This document shows positions 1-8,618 of a stretch of DNA of 64,000 nucleotides, piece by piece. A program made the position numbers and the translations under genes. Each line of letters starts with the position of its first letter. Within the stretch, counting starts at the first letter, position 1. The DNA lies in the NCBI RefSeq assembly GCF_000820185.1, contig NZ_CDCA01000011.1, positions 1 through 64,000 on the forward strand, in the 5' to 3' direction. The stretch is from Aeromonas tecta (GTDB taxonomy: Bacteria > Pseudomonadota > Gammaproteobacteria > Enterobacterales > Aeromonadaceae). The notes beneath the pieces were generated by a model that searched no databases, was not told where the DNA came from, and worked only from the letters and a program-made list of their open reading frames with translations.

Positions 1-2781
1 TCCATCACCGGCACCAATGAAGCCCCCGATGCCAGAGACGATGGCCTCAGCAGCCAGCAGAGTGTCACCCTCGATGGGGAGAACTGGGAGACCAGCAGCG
101 ATATCAAGGTGGATTACTATGTCATCGATGCGACAACCGGATTGAAAGTCGCCGATGCCGAGAAGTCGGATTACACCGGTGACGGCAACCATCGCTTCGG
201 CGTGAAATCAGACATCGAACAACCTGGGGCTGATCAGGTACAGGCGGGACAGATTGGCTACCTGGACAGTGAAGACAAGAGCGAGGCCATGCGCTTTACC
301 TTCCAACAGGGGCAGGTCGCCAACCACGCCACCATCGATATCAAGAGCTTGTGGTCTGATCGTGCCAGTGGGGGTTGGGAGCCAGGTTGTGAGCGTGGTG
401 TCTGGAAGGTCTTCTACAAAGGAGAGCTGATCGCGAGCGGCATCTTTGAAGGCACTTCGGGTGGTAAGCAAACCCTCCAAATTGACGCCGGCGGCCGCTA
501 TTTCGACAGCATAGAGATGTCGGCGATTGGCTATAAAGATGGCATCGTCGATCCGCAAGGCTCCGAGTACTTTATCACCAAGGTCACGGCGGACCTGACC
601 CATTTCGATCAAGCATTCCAGACCAACGAGACCGGCAGCCTCTCCCTCGACGTGTTGAACAATGATTCGGATCCCAATCAGGATGAGATCAGCATCGTAG
701 AGGGCAGCTACCCGGACTACATTACCCTGGTGAATGGCAAGCTGTTCTTCGATGCAGCCAAATACCTGCAAACCTTGCCGGTGGGACAACGTGACTTGCG
801 CCCTGGAGAGGCCAAATCTATCGAGTTTGAATACAGCATCCGTGATACGCATGGGGCGACCGACAAGGCCAAAGTCAATGTCACCATCATTGGGGATCCC
901 CTCTCCGACGCGGCCCCGCTGCATGTAGAGTTGCAGGAAAGCGATCTGGGCAAGGGAAACCCGGCTCACAGCGAAGGCATGCTGCCCGGTGCCCATGAGG
1001 CGACCCCTCACACTTATCAGTTTGCCGCGCAACAGAGTGGTGCCGATGTCCACAGTGGTGGTAATTCCCTCAGCTATGAGGTCAGTCTGGATGGTCTGCA
1101 GCTGACTGGATTCATCATGGAAGGGGGGCAGAAGGTCAATGTGCTGGTTGCACAACTGGATCCGCAGAATGGCTCCTACCAGTTGGATCTCTTCAGGCCG
1201 CTGGATCATAGCCTCCCCGGCAAGGACCTGATCTCACTCCCCTTCGACATGAATATCCAGGTGGGAAATCAGCTGACCCAAGAGCAATTGATCGTCGATA
1301 TCGTCGACAGCGCCCCCAATCCGGTTTCCATCACCCATTCGGTCGGCGATGTGGCGCCACAGTCCAACTCCGTCATCATCGCGCTGGACATGTCCGGCTC
1401 GATGAATGACAACGTGCGCGATAGCAACGGTCAGTGGACAACCCGCTGGTCGATCTCCCAGCAGGCAATCAAGGCGATGTTCGCCCAATACGACAAGATG
1501 GGAGACGTACAGTTCAAAATTGCGACTCATGCGGGTTATCCGGACGGTCAAACTTCAGGCTGGCTGCACTCTCTGGACGATATCCAGAAATTCTTCGACA
1601 CCCTATCCCCGGCAGGCTGGACACCCTATTACCAGGCGCTGAACCAGGTCGACGCCATTCTGGGCAATCAGCAGGATCAGGTCGCCATGGAGGGTACCAA
1701 CAAACAGTTCTATTTCCTCTCCGATGGCGCCCCCTCTGACTTCGGCTATTGGGCCAGCGGTGCCTACAAATCCCAGGAAATACGTGAGCGGCTGATGAGT
1801 GGTATCAGCCCGGATGAGGTGGGCGGTGAGCAACATTATCAGGATCTGCTCAATGGCAGGGTATCGCCGACCAAGGCCGAGCAGTTCCTTATCCTGGGCG
1901 AATCCATGGATCACATCATGGATAAACACGGCCACCCCTTTGACAACATGAACATGCTGGCCATCGGCAAGAGTGCCTCACTCGAATATCTGGATCCGTT
2001 GGCAGGTAAGAATGGAACTGCCATACAGGTAGAAAATGATGCCGATGTCACCAGTATTCTGACCGAGTCAGTCCCGGGCCAGTTGCACGGTGATGTCACC
2101 CAGCACGCCATCGAGGGGGAATGGGTACAAAGCCTGCACTACGATGGCCGAACCTACTTCTATGACCAAGCCAAAGGCGGCATCTTCGTCCATAACAACG
2201 ATACCGAGAGCAAGGTGGTCGATGGCGCCAAGCTATCGCTTGATACGACCAACGGCAAACTGGTTCTAAATTTTGAAACAGGGCAATACGACTATCAGGC
2301 CAAAGATGTGCATGGCAATGGGCAGGACAAGTTCCTCTTCACCTTGCGAGATGGGGATGGCGATACTGCGGACACCGCTCTGGTTATCGACGTCACGGAT
2401 CTGCAAGGAGGTATCACCCCATCACCGCTCATGAATGAGGCGCCCACTGCGTTTGCACCGTCCGCCCGGTTCCTCGCGTCAGAGCAGCAAGATGAACTTA
2501 TCGAACTACCCGCCAACTATCCTCCTGCGGACTCAACCCACGCGGTGGAGAGCCTGACCACGACGGATCTGGTCATCCATGATCTGCTTGCCCATGATGA
2601 CATGGAGACTCTGCTCACACAGGTTGCACCGACCACTCAAGACTCGGGAAGTGTTGCCAACGCGTTGAGCAGCGTGACGACACCAGCGAACCTGGGGAGC
2701 GATATAGCCGATTTGAACAGTCATACCATGCCAAATCCGATATTGGATGAATTGCTGTCACAGCAGCAATTTATTCAGTAA
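1..2781 (+). CDS. C-terminal part of a large type-I-secreted adhesin/RTX-like protein with a VWA domain (5' end outside window)
   Basis: The frame is open from base 1, so the gene begins upstream; the GTG at 109 is only an internal codon. The first residues (SITGTNEAP) match the linker typical of VCBS/cadherin-like repeats of giant bacterial adhesins. A further Ig-like block with LDVLNNDSDPN follows near 650. A von Willebrand A domain with a complete MIDAS start (DMSGS, Asp codon at 1387) spans roughly 1370-2080. The stretch after it (DGDGDTADTALVIDVTD, about 2350-2400) resembles the repeats of type-I-secreted proteins. The gene ends at 2781 with a polar, low-complexity tail. No GGxGxDxxx calcium nonapeptides are visible in this part, although they usually lie near the C-terminus of RTX adhesins. 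Family knowledge suggests a surface-bound or secreted adhesin exported by a type I system; no exporter gene is visible downstream. Confidence 0.75.
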   Translation, partial: SITGTNEAPDARDDGLSSQQSVTLDGENWETSSDIKVDYYVIDATTGLKVADAEKSDYTGDGNHRFGVKSDIEQPGADQVQAGQIGYLDSEDKSEAMRFTFQQGQVANHATIDIKSLWSDRASGGWEPGCERGVWKVFYKGELIASGIFEGTSGGKQTLQIDAGGRYFDSIEMSAIGYKDGIVDPQGSEYFITKVTADLTHFDQAFQTNETGSLSLDVLNNDSDPNQDEISIVEGSYPDYITLVNGKLFFDAAKYLQTLPVGQRDLRPGEAKSIEFEYSIRDTHGATDKAKVNVTIIGDPLSDAAPLHVELQESDLGKGNPAHSEGMLPGAHEATPHTYQFAAQQSGADVHSGGNSLSYEVSLDGLQLTGFIMEGGQKVNVLVAQLDPQNGSYQLDLFRPLDHSLPGKDLISLPFDMNIQVGNQLTQEQLIVDIVDSAPNPVSITHSVGDVAPQSNSVIIALDMSGSMNDNVRDSNGQWTTRWSISQQAIKAMFAQYDKMGDVQFKIATHAGYPDGQTSGWLHSLDDIQKFFDTLSPAGWTPYYQALNQVDAILGNQQDQVAMEGTNKQFYFLSDGAPSDFGYWASGAYKSQEIRERLMSGISPDEVGGEQHYQDLLNGRVSPTKAEQFLILGESMDHIMDKHGHPFDNMNMLAIGKSASLEYLDPLAGKNGTAIQVENDADVTSILTESVPGQLHGDVTQHAIEGEWVQSLHYDGRTYFYDQAKGGIFVHNNDTESKVVDGAKLSLDTTNGKLVLNFETGQYDYQAKDVHGNGQDKFLFTLRDGDGDTADTALVIDVTDLQGGITPSPLMNEAPTAFAPSARFLASEQQDELIELPANYPPADSTHAVESLTTTDLVIHDLLAHDDMETLLTQVAPTTQDSGSVANALSSVTTPANLGSDIADLNSHTMPNPILDELLSQQQFIQ

Positions 2782-2791
2782 TCACCCATAT

Positions 2792-2823
2792 AACGGTCCC
2801 CTCCCTAATCGTTGGGGGCCGTT
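2792..2823 (+). terminator. Possible terminator after the adhesin gene
   Basis: Ten-base stem (AACGGTCCCC against GGGGGCCGTT, one G-U pair) with a 12-nt loop, 10 bp past the adhesin stop. No T-run follows, so intrinsic termination is uncertain. Confidence 0.45.
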
Positions 2824-2986
2824 GATATCAACCTGTCACCACCCCATCCCCGCTCGCACCCGGCGAAACAGCCGGCCGCTCACAGTTTCAGATCCGAATT
2901 CGACGTATCATTTCACCCTCGTCACCTCAAGATCAAAGAGGCGTGTTCTCCTGATACAACCTGAACTTAACTGCGAGCCGACCAAG

Positions 2987-4090
2987 ATGAAGCAGACTTT
3001 ACTCTCCCTGACCCTGGCCAGCCTGCTGGCACTGCCGGCGTTTCTCCCCTCCGCAGCCTGGGCTGCCCCGGTGCGCTCCCTGCAAAAAGAGCAGAATTAC
3101 GATCAGTACATCAGCAAGCGCCAGGTGGTGGATCAGCTGCTGGCGGATGCCTTGCACATCTTCAAGTCGCCAGCCCGCGTCTCGGACGCCGGTTTCACCG
3201 CCAAGATGCCGAGCAACATGGAGCTGGTCACCGAGCTGTTGCTGCAGGCCTATCAACTCGAGCCCTATCGCACCGACTTGCTGATCTCGGCGGCCAACGC
3301 CCAGATCTACAACGGCAACGTGGACAGGGCCATCAGCCTGTTCGAGCAGGCATTAGTCGCTGCGCCGGACGACCTGGATCTCAACACCTATCTCGCCACC
3401 TGGCAGCGTTTCAAGGGCAATCAGGCCAAGGCCGATGGCTATTTCAAGCGGGTGACTGAGCTCAATGGTGGGCGCGCCGCCGATCTGCAGCGCATCTTCG
3501 ACACGGTGGACAGGGTCAACTCCACCCCACTCAAGGAGCAGCAGGGACGGGGCGAGAAGAAGGGGCGCCGCGCCATCGTCACCCTGGGTTATGCCCTCAA
3601 TCCCGATGGCAGCATGCACGACATCCTGCTGGGGCGACTCGAAACCACCCGGGCGCTGGCCCAGGCCAACCCGGCGGCGCTGATCATCCTGACTGGCGGC
3701 GTGCCCCAGAACCGCCAGACCGAGGGCAAGCTGATGGCCGACTGGCTGGTGAAGAAGGGGATAGATCGCTCCCGTATCATCGAGGAGAACTACGCCACCA
3801 GCACGGTGGAGAACGCCCTCTACAGCGGTTATGCCCTCGCCCGTCACCAGATTGAGTACGCGACCCTGGTGAGTTCCGCCAGCCACGTGCGCCGGGGCCA
3901 GACCCTGCTGGAAATCGCCTGCTGGCAGAGCGGCCCGGCCGGGATCCAGATAGACAGTGTCAGCTACCCGGACAAGCCATTATCTAGCCTGGCCAAGGTG
4001 AGCGATGGCGAGCTGCTCGGCATCTACCGCGACGCCCTGCGCACCTATGGCCTCTGGAGCTATCGTTCGGCGCCACTGATCGAGCGTTGA
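2987..4090 (+). CDS. TPR-containing YdcF/DUF218 family envelope protein
   Basis: About 367 aa. The ATG at 2987 is preferred because it begins a clean signal peptide (MKQTLLSLTLASLLALPAFL, then an AWA|AP-like cleavage site). The frame is open further upstream to 2747, but that part has no coding character. The middle (roughly residues 50-160) is TPR-like and helical (DLLISAANAQIYNGNVDRAISLFEQAL). The C-terminal half is a DUF218 domain with the family hallmarks ALNPDGSMHDIL, ILTGGVPQ and EENYATSTVENA. DUF218 proteins such as E. coli SanA, ElyC and YdcF are linked to envelope integrity. A periplasmic role is inferred from the signal peptide; the substrate is unknown. Confidence 0.8.
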   Translation: MKQTLLSLTLASLLALPAFLPSAAWAAPVRSLQKEQNYDQYISKRQVVDQLLADALHIFKSPARVSDAGFTAKMPSNMELVTELLLQAYQLEPYRTDLLISAANAQIYNGNVDRAISLFEQALVAAPDDLDLNTYLATWQRFKGNQAKADGYFKRVTELNGGRAADLQRIFDTVDRVNSTPLKEQQGRGEKKGRRAIVTLGYALNPDGSMHDILLGRLETTRALAQANPAALIILTGGVPQNRQTEGKLMADWLVKKGIDRSRIIEENYATSTVENALYSGYALARHQIEYATLVSSASHVRRGQTLLEIACWQSGPAGIQIDSVSYPDKPLSSLAKVSDGELLGIYRDALRTYGLWSYRSAPLIER

Positions 4091-4109
4091 TCAGCAGCGT
4101 CTCGGGGCT

Positions 4110-4181
4110 CTGATCGCCCTGATCGCCCTGATCGCCCTGATCGCCCTGATCGCCCTGATCGCCCTGATCGCCCTGATCGCC
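4110..4181. repeat. Tandem array, 8 perfect copies of a 9-bp unit (CTGATCGCC)
   Basis: Eight uninterrupted identical 9-mers begin 20 bp after the DUF218 stop. The unit is a multiple of three, so it reads as a repeating Gly-Asp-Gln triplet in a minus-strand frame, but no start or Shine-Dalgarno signal supports translation. Perfect short arrays of this kind commonly change copy number by replication slippage. Confidence 0.97.
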
Positions 4182-4212
4182 ACAATTGTTAGGGCTAGGG
4201 CTAGCCATACCA

Positions 4213-4240
4213 CAGCAACCCGTCCACTGGCGGGTTGCTG
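4213..4240 (+). terminator. Hairpin downstream of the 9-bp array, possible terminator
   Basis: Perfect 10-bp stem CAGCAACCCG / CGGGTTGCTG around an 8-nt loop. It has no downstream T-run, so it may instead act as an mRNA 3'-end stabiliser for the DUF218 transcript. Confidence 0.45.
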
Positions 4241-4471
4241 CTATCGGGCCGTCCAGGCTACCCGCCGATTAGAGCCCCTGTCCGATCTTCCCTATGTTGC
4301 CCCTGCCTTTTATCGTCGATTTCCTTCCGTACCTTCCTCCCGCACTTTCCTTCCGCCAGAAAGCCCGATTGCCGGCGTGCGAATAACCTCTTCACATTCC
4401 GGCATATCTCAATTACCTCATTGATTCGCTGCTCTTTTTCTAAGAACCATAACTCATGACTGCTGTCTTCT

Positions 4472-4536
4472 CGTTCCTTCATTCCCCACCCTGTTTCGGG
4501 AAAAGATGTGCTCTCTATCACCCGAATGAAGGAACG
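4472..4536 (+). promoter_or_regulatory. 13-bp inverted repeat whose right arm contains the tauA ribosome binding site
   Basis: CGTTCCTTCATTC at 4472-4484 is the exact reverse complement of GAATGAAGGAACG at 4524-4536. The right arm carries the GAAGGAA that serves as tauA Shine-Dalgarno, just before the ATG at 4542. In RNA this 13-bp stem with a 39-nt loop would mask the tauA start. An overlapping frame from ATG 4456 has Cys codons at 4492 and 4507 inside the loop. A cysteine-responsive leader is possible, but that frame has no good ribosome binding site and runs into tauA to 4767. Confidence 0.5.
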
Positions 4537-4541
4537 GCATC

Positions 4542-5516
4542 ATGGCAGGAAAAGGAACTTCTCTCTGGCTGGCGGCGCTCGCTCTGGTCACACAATCGGC
4601 CCTGGCGGTCGAGGTCACCGTCGCTTACCAGACCTCGGCCGAGCCCGCCAAGGTCGCCCAGGCCGACAACACCTTCGCCAAGCAGAGCGGCGCCAAGGTG
4701 GACTGGCGCAAGTTTGACAGCGGCGCTAGCGTGGTGCGGGCGCTGGCCTCGGGCGACGTGCAGATAGGCAATATAGGCTCCAGCCCGCTGGCGGTGGCCG
4801 CGAGCCAGAATGTGCCCATCGAGGTGTTCCTGCTCGCCTCCAAGCTCGGCGAATCCGAGGCGCTGGTGGTGAAGCAAGGACTCGCTAACCCCCAGGATCT
4901 GGTGGGCAAACGCATCGCCGTGCCCTACAGCTCCACCACTCACTACAGCCTGCTGGCCGCCCTCAAGCACTGGGGCGTCGATCCGGCCAAGTTGCAGATA
5001 GTGAACCTGCAACCGCCGGCCATCATCGCCGCCTGGCAGCGCGGTGACATCGACGGGGCCTATGTGTGGGCGCCGGCCCTCAACCAGCTCGTCAAGGAGG
5101 GCAAGGTGCTGACCGACTCGGCTCAGGTGGGGCAATGGGGCGCACCGACCCTGGATGTCTGGGTGGTCCGCAAGGACTTCGCCAAGGCCCATCCCGAGGT
5201 GGTACAGGCCTTCGTCAACAGCACCCTGGCGGCCCAGCGCGGCTATCTGGACAATCCCGATAGCTGGCTGGCCAAGCCGGACAACCTCGACAAGCTGGCT
5301 CGCCTGAGCGGCGTGCCCGAGTCCGATGTGCCCGAGCTGGTCAAGGGCAACACCTACCTGGATGCCCGTGCCCAAAGCGCCGAGCTGAGCGGCCTGGTCA
5401 ACCAGACCATCATCGACACGGCCCGCTTCCTCAAGGCCCAGGGCAAGGTGCCAAGCGCCGCCGCCGACTACAGCCAGTTCGTGACCGACCGCTTCGTGAA
5501 GTCACTGCCCCAATAA
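4542..5516 (+). CDS. tauA: Taurine ABC transporter substrate-binding protein TauA
   Basis: 324 aa. It binds taurine in the periplasm and delivers it to TauBC. A signal peptide ([22 protein letters not shown]) precedes [20 protein letters not shown], which is nearly identical to recalled E. coli TauA, as are the runs [36 protein letters not shown] and [20 protein letters not shown]. The length equals the family norm. The start at 4542 is preceded by AAGGA at 4530-4534. It is the first gene of tauABCD, with tauB 16 bp downstream. In enterobacteria the operon is induced by sulfate or cysteine starvation through Cbl and CysB; no such site was identified here. Confidence 0.97.
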   Translation: MAGKGTSLWLAALALVTQSALAVEVTVAYQTSAEPAKVAQADNTFAKQSGAKVDWRKFDSGASVVRALASGDVQIGNIGSSPLAVAASQNVPIEVFLLASKLGESEALVVKQGLANPQDLVGKRIAVPYSSTTHYSLLAALKHWGVDPAKLQIVNLQPPAIIAAWQRGDIDGAYVWAPALNQLVKEGKVLTDSAQVGQWGAPTLDVWVVRKDFAKAHPEVVQAFVNSTLAAQRGYLDNPDSWLAKPDNLDKLARLSGVPESDVPELVKGNTYLDARAQSAELSGLVNQTIIDTARFLKAQGKVPSAAADYSQFVTDRFVKSLPQ

Positions 5517-5532
5517 GCCACAGGAGACGATC

Positions 5533-6300
5533 ATGCTGCAGCTCTCTTATGTGTCAGCTGAGTACGCTAGCAGGAAGGTGCTCGACAACATCAGTCTCTG
5601 CCTCGAACCGGGGGAGTTGATGGTGGTGCTCGGTCCCTCCGGCTGCGGCAAGACTACCTTGCTCAACCTGGTGGCAGGCTTCGAGCCCTGCCATCAGGGC
5701 CAGATAAGCCTGGGGGGCGAGCGGGTGACGGGCCCTGGCGCCGAGCGCGGCGTGGTATTCCAGAGTGAGGGGTTACTTCCCTGGCGCAACGTGCAGGACA
5801 ACGTCGCCTTCGGTCTGCAACTGGCCGGGGTGCCCAAGGCCAGTCGCCATGAGCAGGCGCAAGCCCTGCTGCGCCAGGTGGGGTTGGAAGGGGCCGGCGA
5901 GCGCGCCATCTGGCAGCTCTCCGGCGGCCAGCGTCAGCGGGTCGGCATCGCCCGCGCCCTGGCGACCCAGCCGCAGCTGTTGTTGCTGGACGAGCCGTTT
6001 GGCGCACTGGACGCCTTCACCCGGGAGCAGATGCAGACCCTGCTATTGCGTTTGTGGCACCAGGGCCGCCGTCAGGTGCTGCTCATCACCCACGACATCG
6101 AGGAGGCGGTGTTTCTGGCAACCGATCTGGTGCTGCTCTCCCCCTCCCCCGGCCGGGTGATGGAGAGGCTCACCCTGAACTTCGGTCGCCGCTTCGCCGC
6201 GGGGGAACCCTGCCGCAGCATCAAATCCGATCCGGCCTTTATCGAGCGACGTGAGTACGTGCTCAGCCGGGTGTTCGAGCAGCGGGAGGCGTTCGCATGA
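5533..6300 (+). CDS. tauB: Taurine ABC transporter ATP-binding protein TauB
   Basis: 255 aa cytoplasmic ATPase of the taurine importer. The Walker A motif is GPSGCGKTT (around residue 37), the signature [15 protein letters not shown], the Walker [15 protein letters not shown], and the switch His lies in [15 protein letters not shown] good Shine-Dalgarno (CAGGAGA) precedes the ATG. Its stop overlaps the tauC start as ATGA at 6297-6300, so the two membrane-complex subunits are probably translationally coupled. Confidence 0.96.
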   Translation: MLQLSYVSAEYASRKVLDNISLCLEPGELMVVLGPSGCGKTTLLNLVAGFEPCHQGQISLGGERVTGPGAERGVVFQSEGLLPWRNVQDNVAFGLQLAGVPKASRHEQAQALLRQVGLEGAGERAIWQLSGGQRQRVGIARALATQPQLLLLDEPFGALDAFTREQMQTLLLRLWHQGRRQVLLITHDIEEAVFLATDLVLLSPSPGRVMERLTLNFGRRFAAGEPCRSIKSDPAFIERREYVLSRVFEQREAFA

Positions 6301-7124
6301 TAATGCTCCTCACCCGACAACTGCATCTTCGTGGGCGCGCCCTGCGCTGGCCGCTGCCACGGCGACTGAGCCTGAGTATCGCGACCCTAGTTGCCTTGCT
6401 GGCCCTCTGGTGGCTGGTGGCCCGCCTCGGCTGGATAGATCCGCTGTTCCTGCCGCCCCCGGCCCAGGTACTGGCCCAGCTCATCACCATTGCAGGGCCG
6501 CAGGGCTTTATGGACGCCACCCTGTGGCAGCATCTGGGGGCGAGCCTCGGCCGCATCCTGGTCGCATTGGCGGCGGCGGCGGTGTTTGGCATCGCGGCTG
6601 GCATCGCCATGGGGCTGAGCCCCACGGTGCGCGGGGTACTGGATCCCCTCATCGAGCTCTACCGGCCTGTGCCGCCGCTCGCCTACCTGCCGCTGATGGT
6701 GATCTGGTTTGGCATCGGCGAGACCGCCAAGGTGCTGCTCATCTATCTGGCCATCTTCGCCCCGGTGGCCATGGCGACCCTGGCCGGGGTGCAGAGCGCC
6801 CAGCCGGTGCGACTGCGGGCGGCCCGGGCACTCGGCGCCACCAGGGCGCAGGTGCTGTGGCACGTGATTCTGCCGGGGGCGCTGCCGGAGATCCTCACCG
6901 GGCTACGTATCGGCCTCGGGGTGGGCTGGTCGACTCTGGTGGCGGCCGAGTTGATTGCCGCCACTCGGGGCATGGGCTTTATGGTGCAATCTGCCGGCGA
7001 GTTTCTCGCCACCGATGTGGTGCTGGCAGGCATTCTGGTGATCGCGGTGATCGCCTTCGTATTGGAATTGGGGCTACGCGCATTGCAGCGCAGGCTGACA
7101 CCCTGGCATGGAGAAATACAATGA
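6297..7124 (+). CDS. tauC: Taurine ABC transporter permease TauC
   Basis: 275 aa inner-membrane permease of the binding-protein-dependent transport family. It has several hydrophobic segments ([20 protein letters not shown], then [19 protein letters not shown] and others). The cytoplasmic EAA loop reads [25 protein letters not shown]. The start overlaps tauB. The stop (7122-7124) overlaps an ATG at 7121 that opens a 43-residue decoy frame rather than tauD itself. The last 17 codons of tauC have a diverged second copy just before the real tauD start. Confidence 0.96.
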   Translation: MIMLLTRQLHLRGRALRWPLPRRLSLSIATLVALLALWWLVARLGWIDPLFLPPPAQVLAQLITIAGPQGFMDATLWQHLGASLGRILVALAAAAVFGIAAGIAMGLSPTVRGVLDPLIELYRPVPPLAYLPLMVIWFGIGETAKVLLIYLAIFAPVAMATLAGVQSAQPVRLRAARALGATRAQVLWHVILPGALPEILTGLRIGLGVGWSTLVAAELIAATRGMGFMVQSAGEFLATDVVLAGILVIAVIAFVLELGLRALQRRLTPWHGEIQ

Positions 7125-7288
7125 ATGACAAGCTGACCATCACACCGCTCGGCCCCCATGGTGAACGTCCAAATCGCCATCACACCGAAACTGGGTTGAC
7201 GCACATTGCCGCGCAGGCTGACGTCCCGACATCCCATGGAGAAAGACAATGAGCGACAAGCTGACCATCACACCGCTCGGGCCTCATA
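7071..7288 (+). repeat. Imperfect tandem duplication of the tauC end / tauD start junction
   Basis: The tauC 3' end, ribosome binding site and first 12-13 codons of tauD occur twice. Copy 1 runs about 7071-7160 and copy 2 about 7193-7288, the latter being the true tauD start. The coding part ACAAGCTGACCATCACACCG is identical in both copies, while the tauC-tail part has diverged and carries a 6-nt length difference. The ATG-to-ATG spacing is 128 bp. Confidence 0.9.
7121..7252 (+). CDS. Doubly coupled decoy mini-ORF between tauC and tauD
   Basis: 43 codons. The first 12 residues ([12 protein letters not shown]) copy the TauD N-terminus ([12 protein letters not shown]), and the last residues (HGERQ) copy the TauC C-terminus (HGEIQ). 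The ATG overlaps the tauC stop and its TGA (7250-7252) overlaps the tauD ATG (7249), so ribosomes could pass tauC to mini-ORF to tauD by successive ATGA re-initiation. It is probably a duplication relic. Whether the peptide matters is unknown; it may only set the TauD translation rate. Confidence 0.5.
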   Translation: MNDKLTITPLGPHGERPNRHHTETGLTHIAAQADVPTSHGERQ

Positions 7289-8100
7289 TCGGCGCCGAAA
7301 TTGCCGGCCTCACTCTGGCCGAGCCCCTGACCCAGGGCCAATTCGAGCAGCTCCACCGGGCGCTGCTCAAGTACCAAGTGCTGTTCCTGCGGGATCAGCC
7401 CATCACCCCAAGACAGCAGCGGGCGTTGGCGAATCGCTTCGGGGACTTGCACATCCACCCCGTCTATCCCCACAGCGAGGAGGCCGAGGAGATCATCGTG
7501 CTCGACACCCACGACGACAACCCGCCGGACAACGACAACTGGCACACCGACGTGACCTTTATCGAGACGCCGCCGGCGCTGGCCATCCTGGCTGCCAAGC
7601 AGTTGCCACCGAGCGGGGGCGATACCCTCTGGGCCAGCGGCATCGCGGCGCTGGCGGCCCTCTCCCCGCCGTTGCAGAAACTGCTGGCGGGGCTGGAGGC
7701 GGAGCACGACTTCACCAAGTCCTTCCCGGCCCATCGCCACAACGGCAGCGAGGAAGAGCGCCAGCGCTGGCAGGCGGCGGTGGCCAAGAACCCGCCCCTG
7801 CGCCACCCGGTGATCCGCACCCACCCGGTGAGCGGGCGGCAGGCGCTGTTCGTCAACGAGGGCTTTACCACCCGCTTGCCGGACTTGCCCGCCCGGGAGA
7901 GCGAGGCGCTGCTCGGTTTCCTGTTCGATCACATCACCCGCCCCGAGTTTCAGGTGCGCTGGCGCTGGCAGGAGAACGACATCGCCATCTGGGACAACCG
8001 TGTGACCCAGCACTATGCCAACGCCGACTACCTGCCGGCGCGGCGGGTGATGCATCGGGCCACCATCCTCGGGGACAAGCCCTTCTGGCGCGCGTCCTGA
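7249..8100 (+). CDS. tauD: Taurine dioxygenase TauD (2-oxoglutarate- and Fe(II)-dependent)
   Basis: 283 aa. It hydroxylates taurine at C1, releasing sulfite for cysteine synthesis and aminoacetaldehyde. The facial triad is visible: HTD in DNWHTDVTF (around residue 99) and the distal His in [10 protein letters not shown] (around residue 259), followed by the 2-oxoglutarate-binding Arg. Hallmarks [12 protein letters not shown] and [12 protein letters not shown] are conserved. The true start is 7249, with GGAG at 7238-7241 and full-length agreement with the family. The earlier ATG at 7121 belongs to the decoy frame and cannot read into tauD, because they are in different frames. Confidence 0.97.
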   Translation: MSDKLTITPLGPHIGAEIAGLTLAEPLTQGQFEQLHRALLKYQVLFLRDQPITPRQQRALANRFGDLHIHPVYPHSEEAEEIIVLDTHDDNPPDNDNWHTDVTFIETPPALAILAAKQLPPSGGDTLWASGIAALAALSPPLQKLLAGLEAEHDFTKSFPAHRHNGSEEERQRWQAAVAKNPPLRHPVIRTHPVSGRQALFVNEGFTTRLPDLPARESEALLGFLFDHITRPEFQVRWRWQENDIAIWDNRVTQHYANADYLPARRVMHRATILGDKPFWRAS

Positions 8101-8127
8101 AGCACTGACATAGCGAGCGCCCATAAG

Positions 8128-8151
8128 AAAGCCCGCCGATTGGTGGGCTTT
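8128..8151. terminator. Bidirectional terminator between tauD and the DUF1428 gene
   Basis: Stem AAAGCCCGCC / GGTGGGCTTT with a 4-nt loop, flanked by A's on the left and T's on the right. It can end the tau operon (plus) and the DUF1428 transcript (minus). Confidence 0.85.
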
Positions 8152-8174
8152 TTGCGCGGCAGCAAAGGCCGGCG

Positions 8175-8543
8175 TCAGGCCTTGAACTCCAGCACGGGAT
8201 TGAAACCACCGTAGATCATGCGGGCGCCATCGAATGGCATCTGCTGATGCATGGGACTGGCCGGATCCATCCTCGGATCCTGCATCATCTTTTGCATCGC
8301 CTCGTCCCGGGTGGCCTTGTCCGGCCACTCCACCCAGGAGAAGACCACGGTCTCGTCTTCCTTGGCCGCCACGGCGCGGTAAAAATCGGTCTGCTTGCCA
8401 TGGGGTACGTCGTCTCCCCAGCACTCCAGCACCCGGGTCGCACCGAGCTCGAGGAAAATGGGATCTATGTATTTTGCATGCTCGATCATGGCCTGCTTGT
8501 TCGCCGTGGGCACGGCAATCACGAATCCATCTACGTATGACAT
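8175..8543 (-). CDS. DUF1428 (YbaA-like) family protein
   Basis: 122 aa, beginning MSYVDGFVIAVP from the ATG at 8543-8541 with GGAGAG upstream. The frame extends to 8618 but the extension has no support. The sequence (HAKYIDPIFLELGATRVLECWGDDVPHGKQTDF and WVEWPDKATRDEAMQKM) matches the YbaA/DUF1428 family of dimeric alpha-beta barrel-like cytoplasmic proteins of unknown function. It is probably monocistronic, running towards the terminator shared with tauD. Confidence 0.85.
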   Translation of the reverse strand: MSYVDGFVIAVPTANKQAMIEHAKYIDPIFLELGATRVLECWGDDVPHGKQTDFYRAVAAKEDETVVFSWVEWPDKATRDEAMQKMMQDPRMDPASPMHQQMPFDGARMIYGGFNPVLEFKA

Positions 8544-8618
8544 GAGACTCTCCTCCTTATTGAGGATCTCAGCATAGCAATGGGTGCCGCCCGCCGCGCC
8601 CTTCCGGCTACCGTCCAA

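Noticed and set aside
4110-4181. CRISPR-like array
   Set aside because: Units are 9 bp and directly abutting with no spacers, so this is a simple tandem repeat.
3984-4208. Minus-strand frame encoding repeated Gly-Asp-Gln
   Set aside because: It is created by the 9-bp array and DUF218 antisense sequence, with no start context.
4456-4767. Frame overlapping the tauA start
   Set aside because: Not accepted as a gene: it overlaps tauA in another frame and lacks a ribosome binding site. Its first part is mentioned only as a possible leader.
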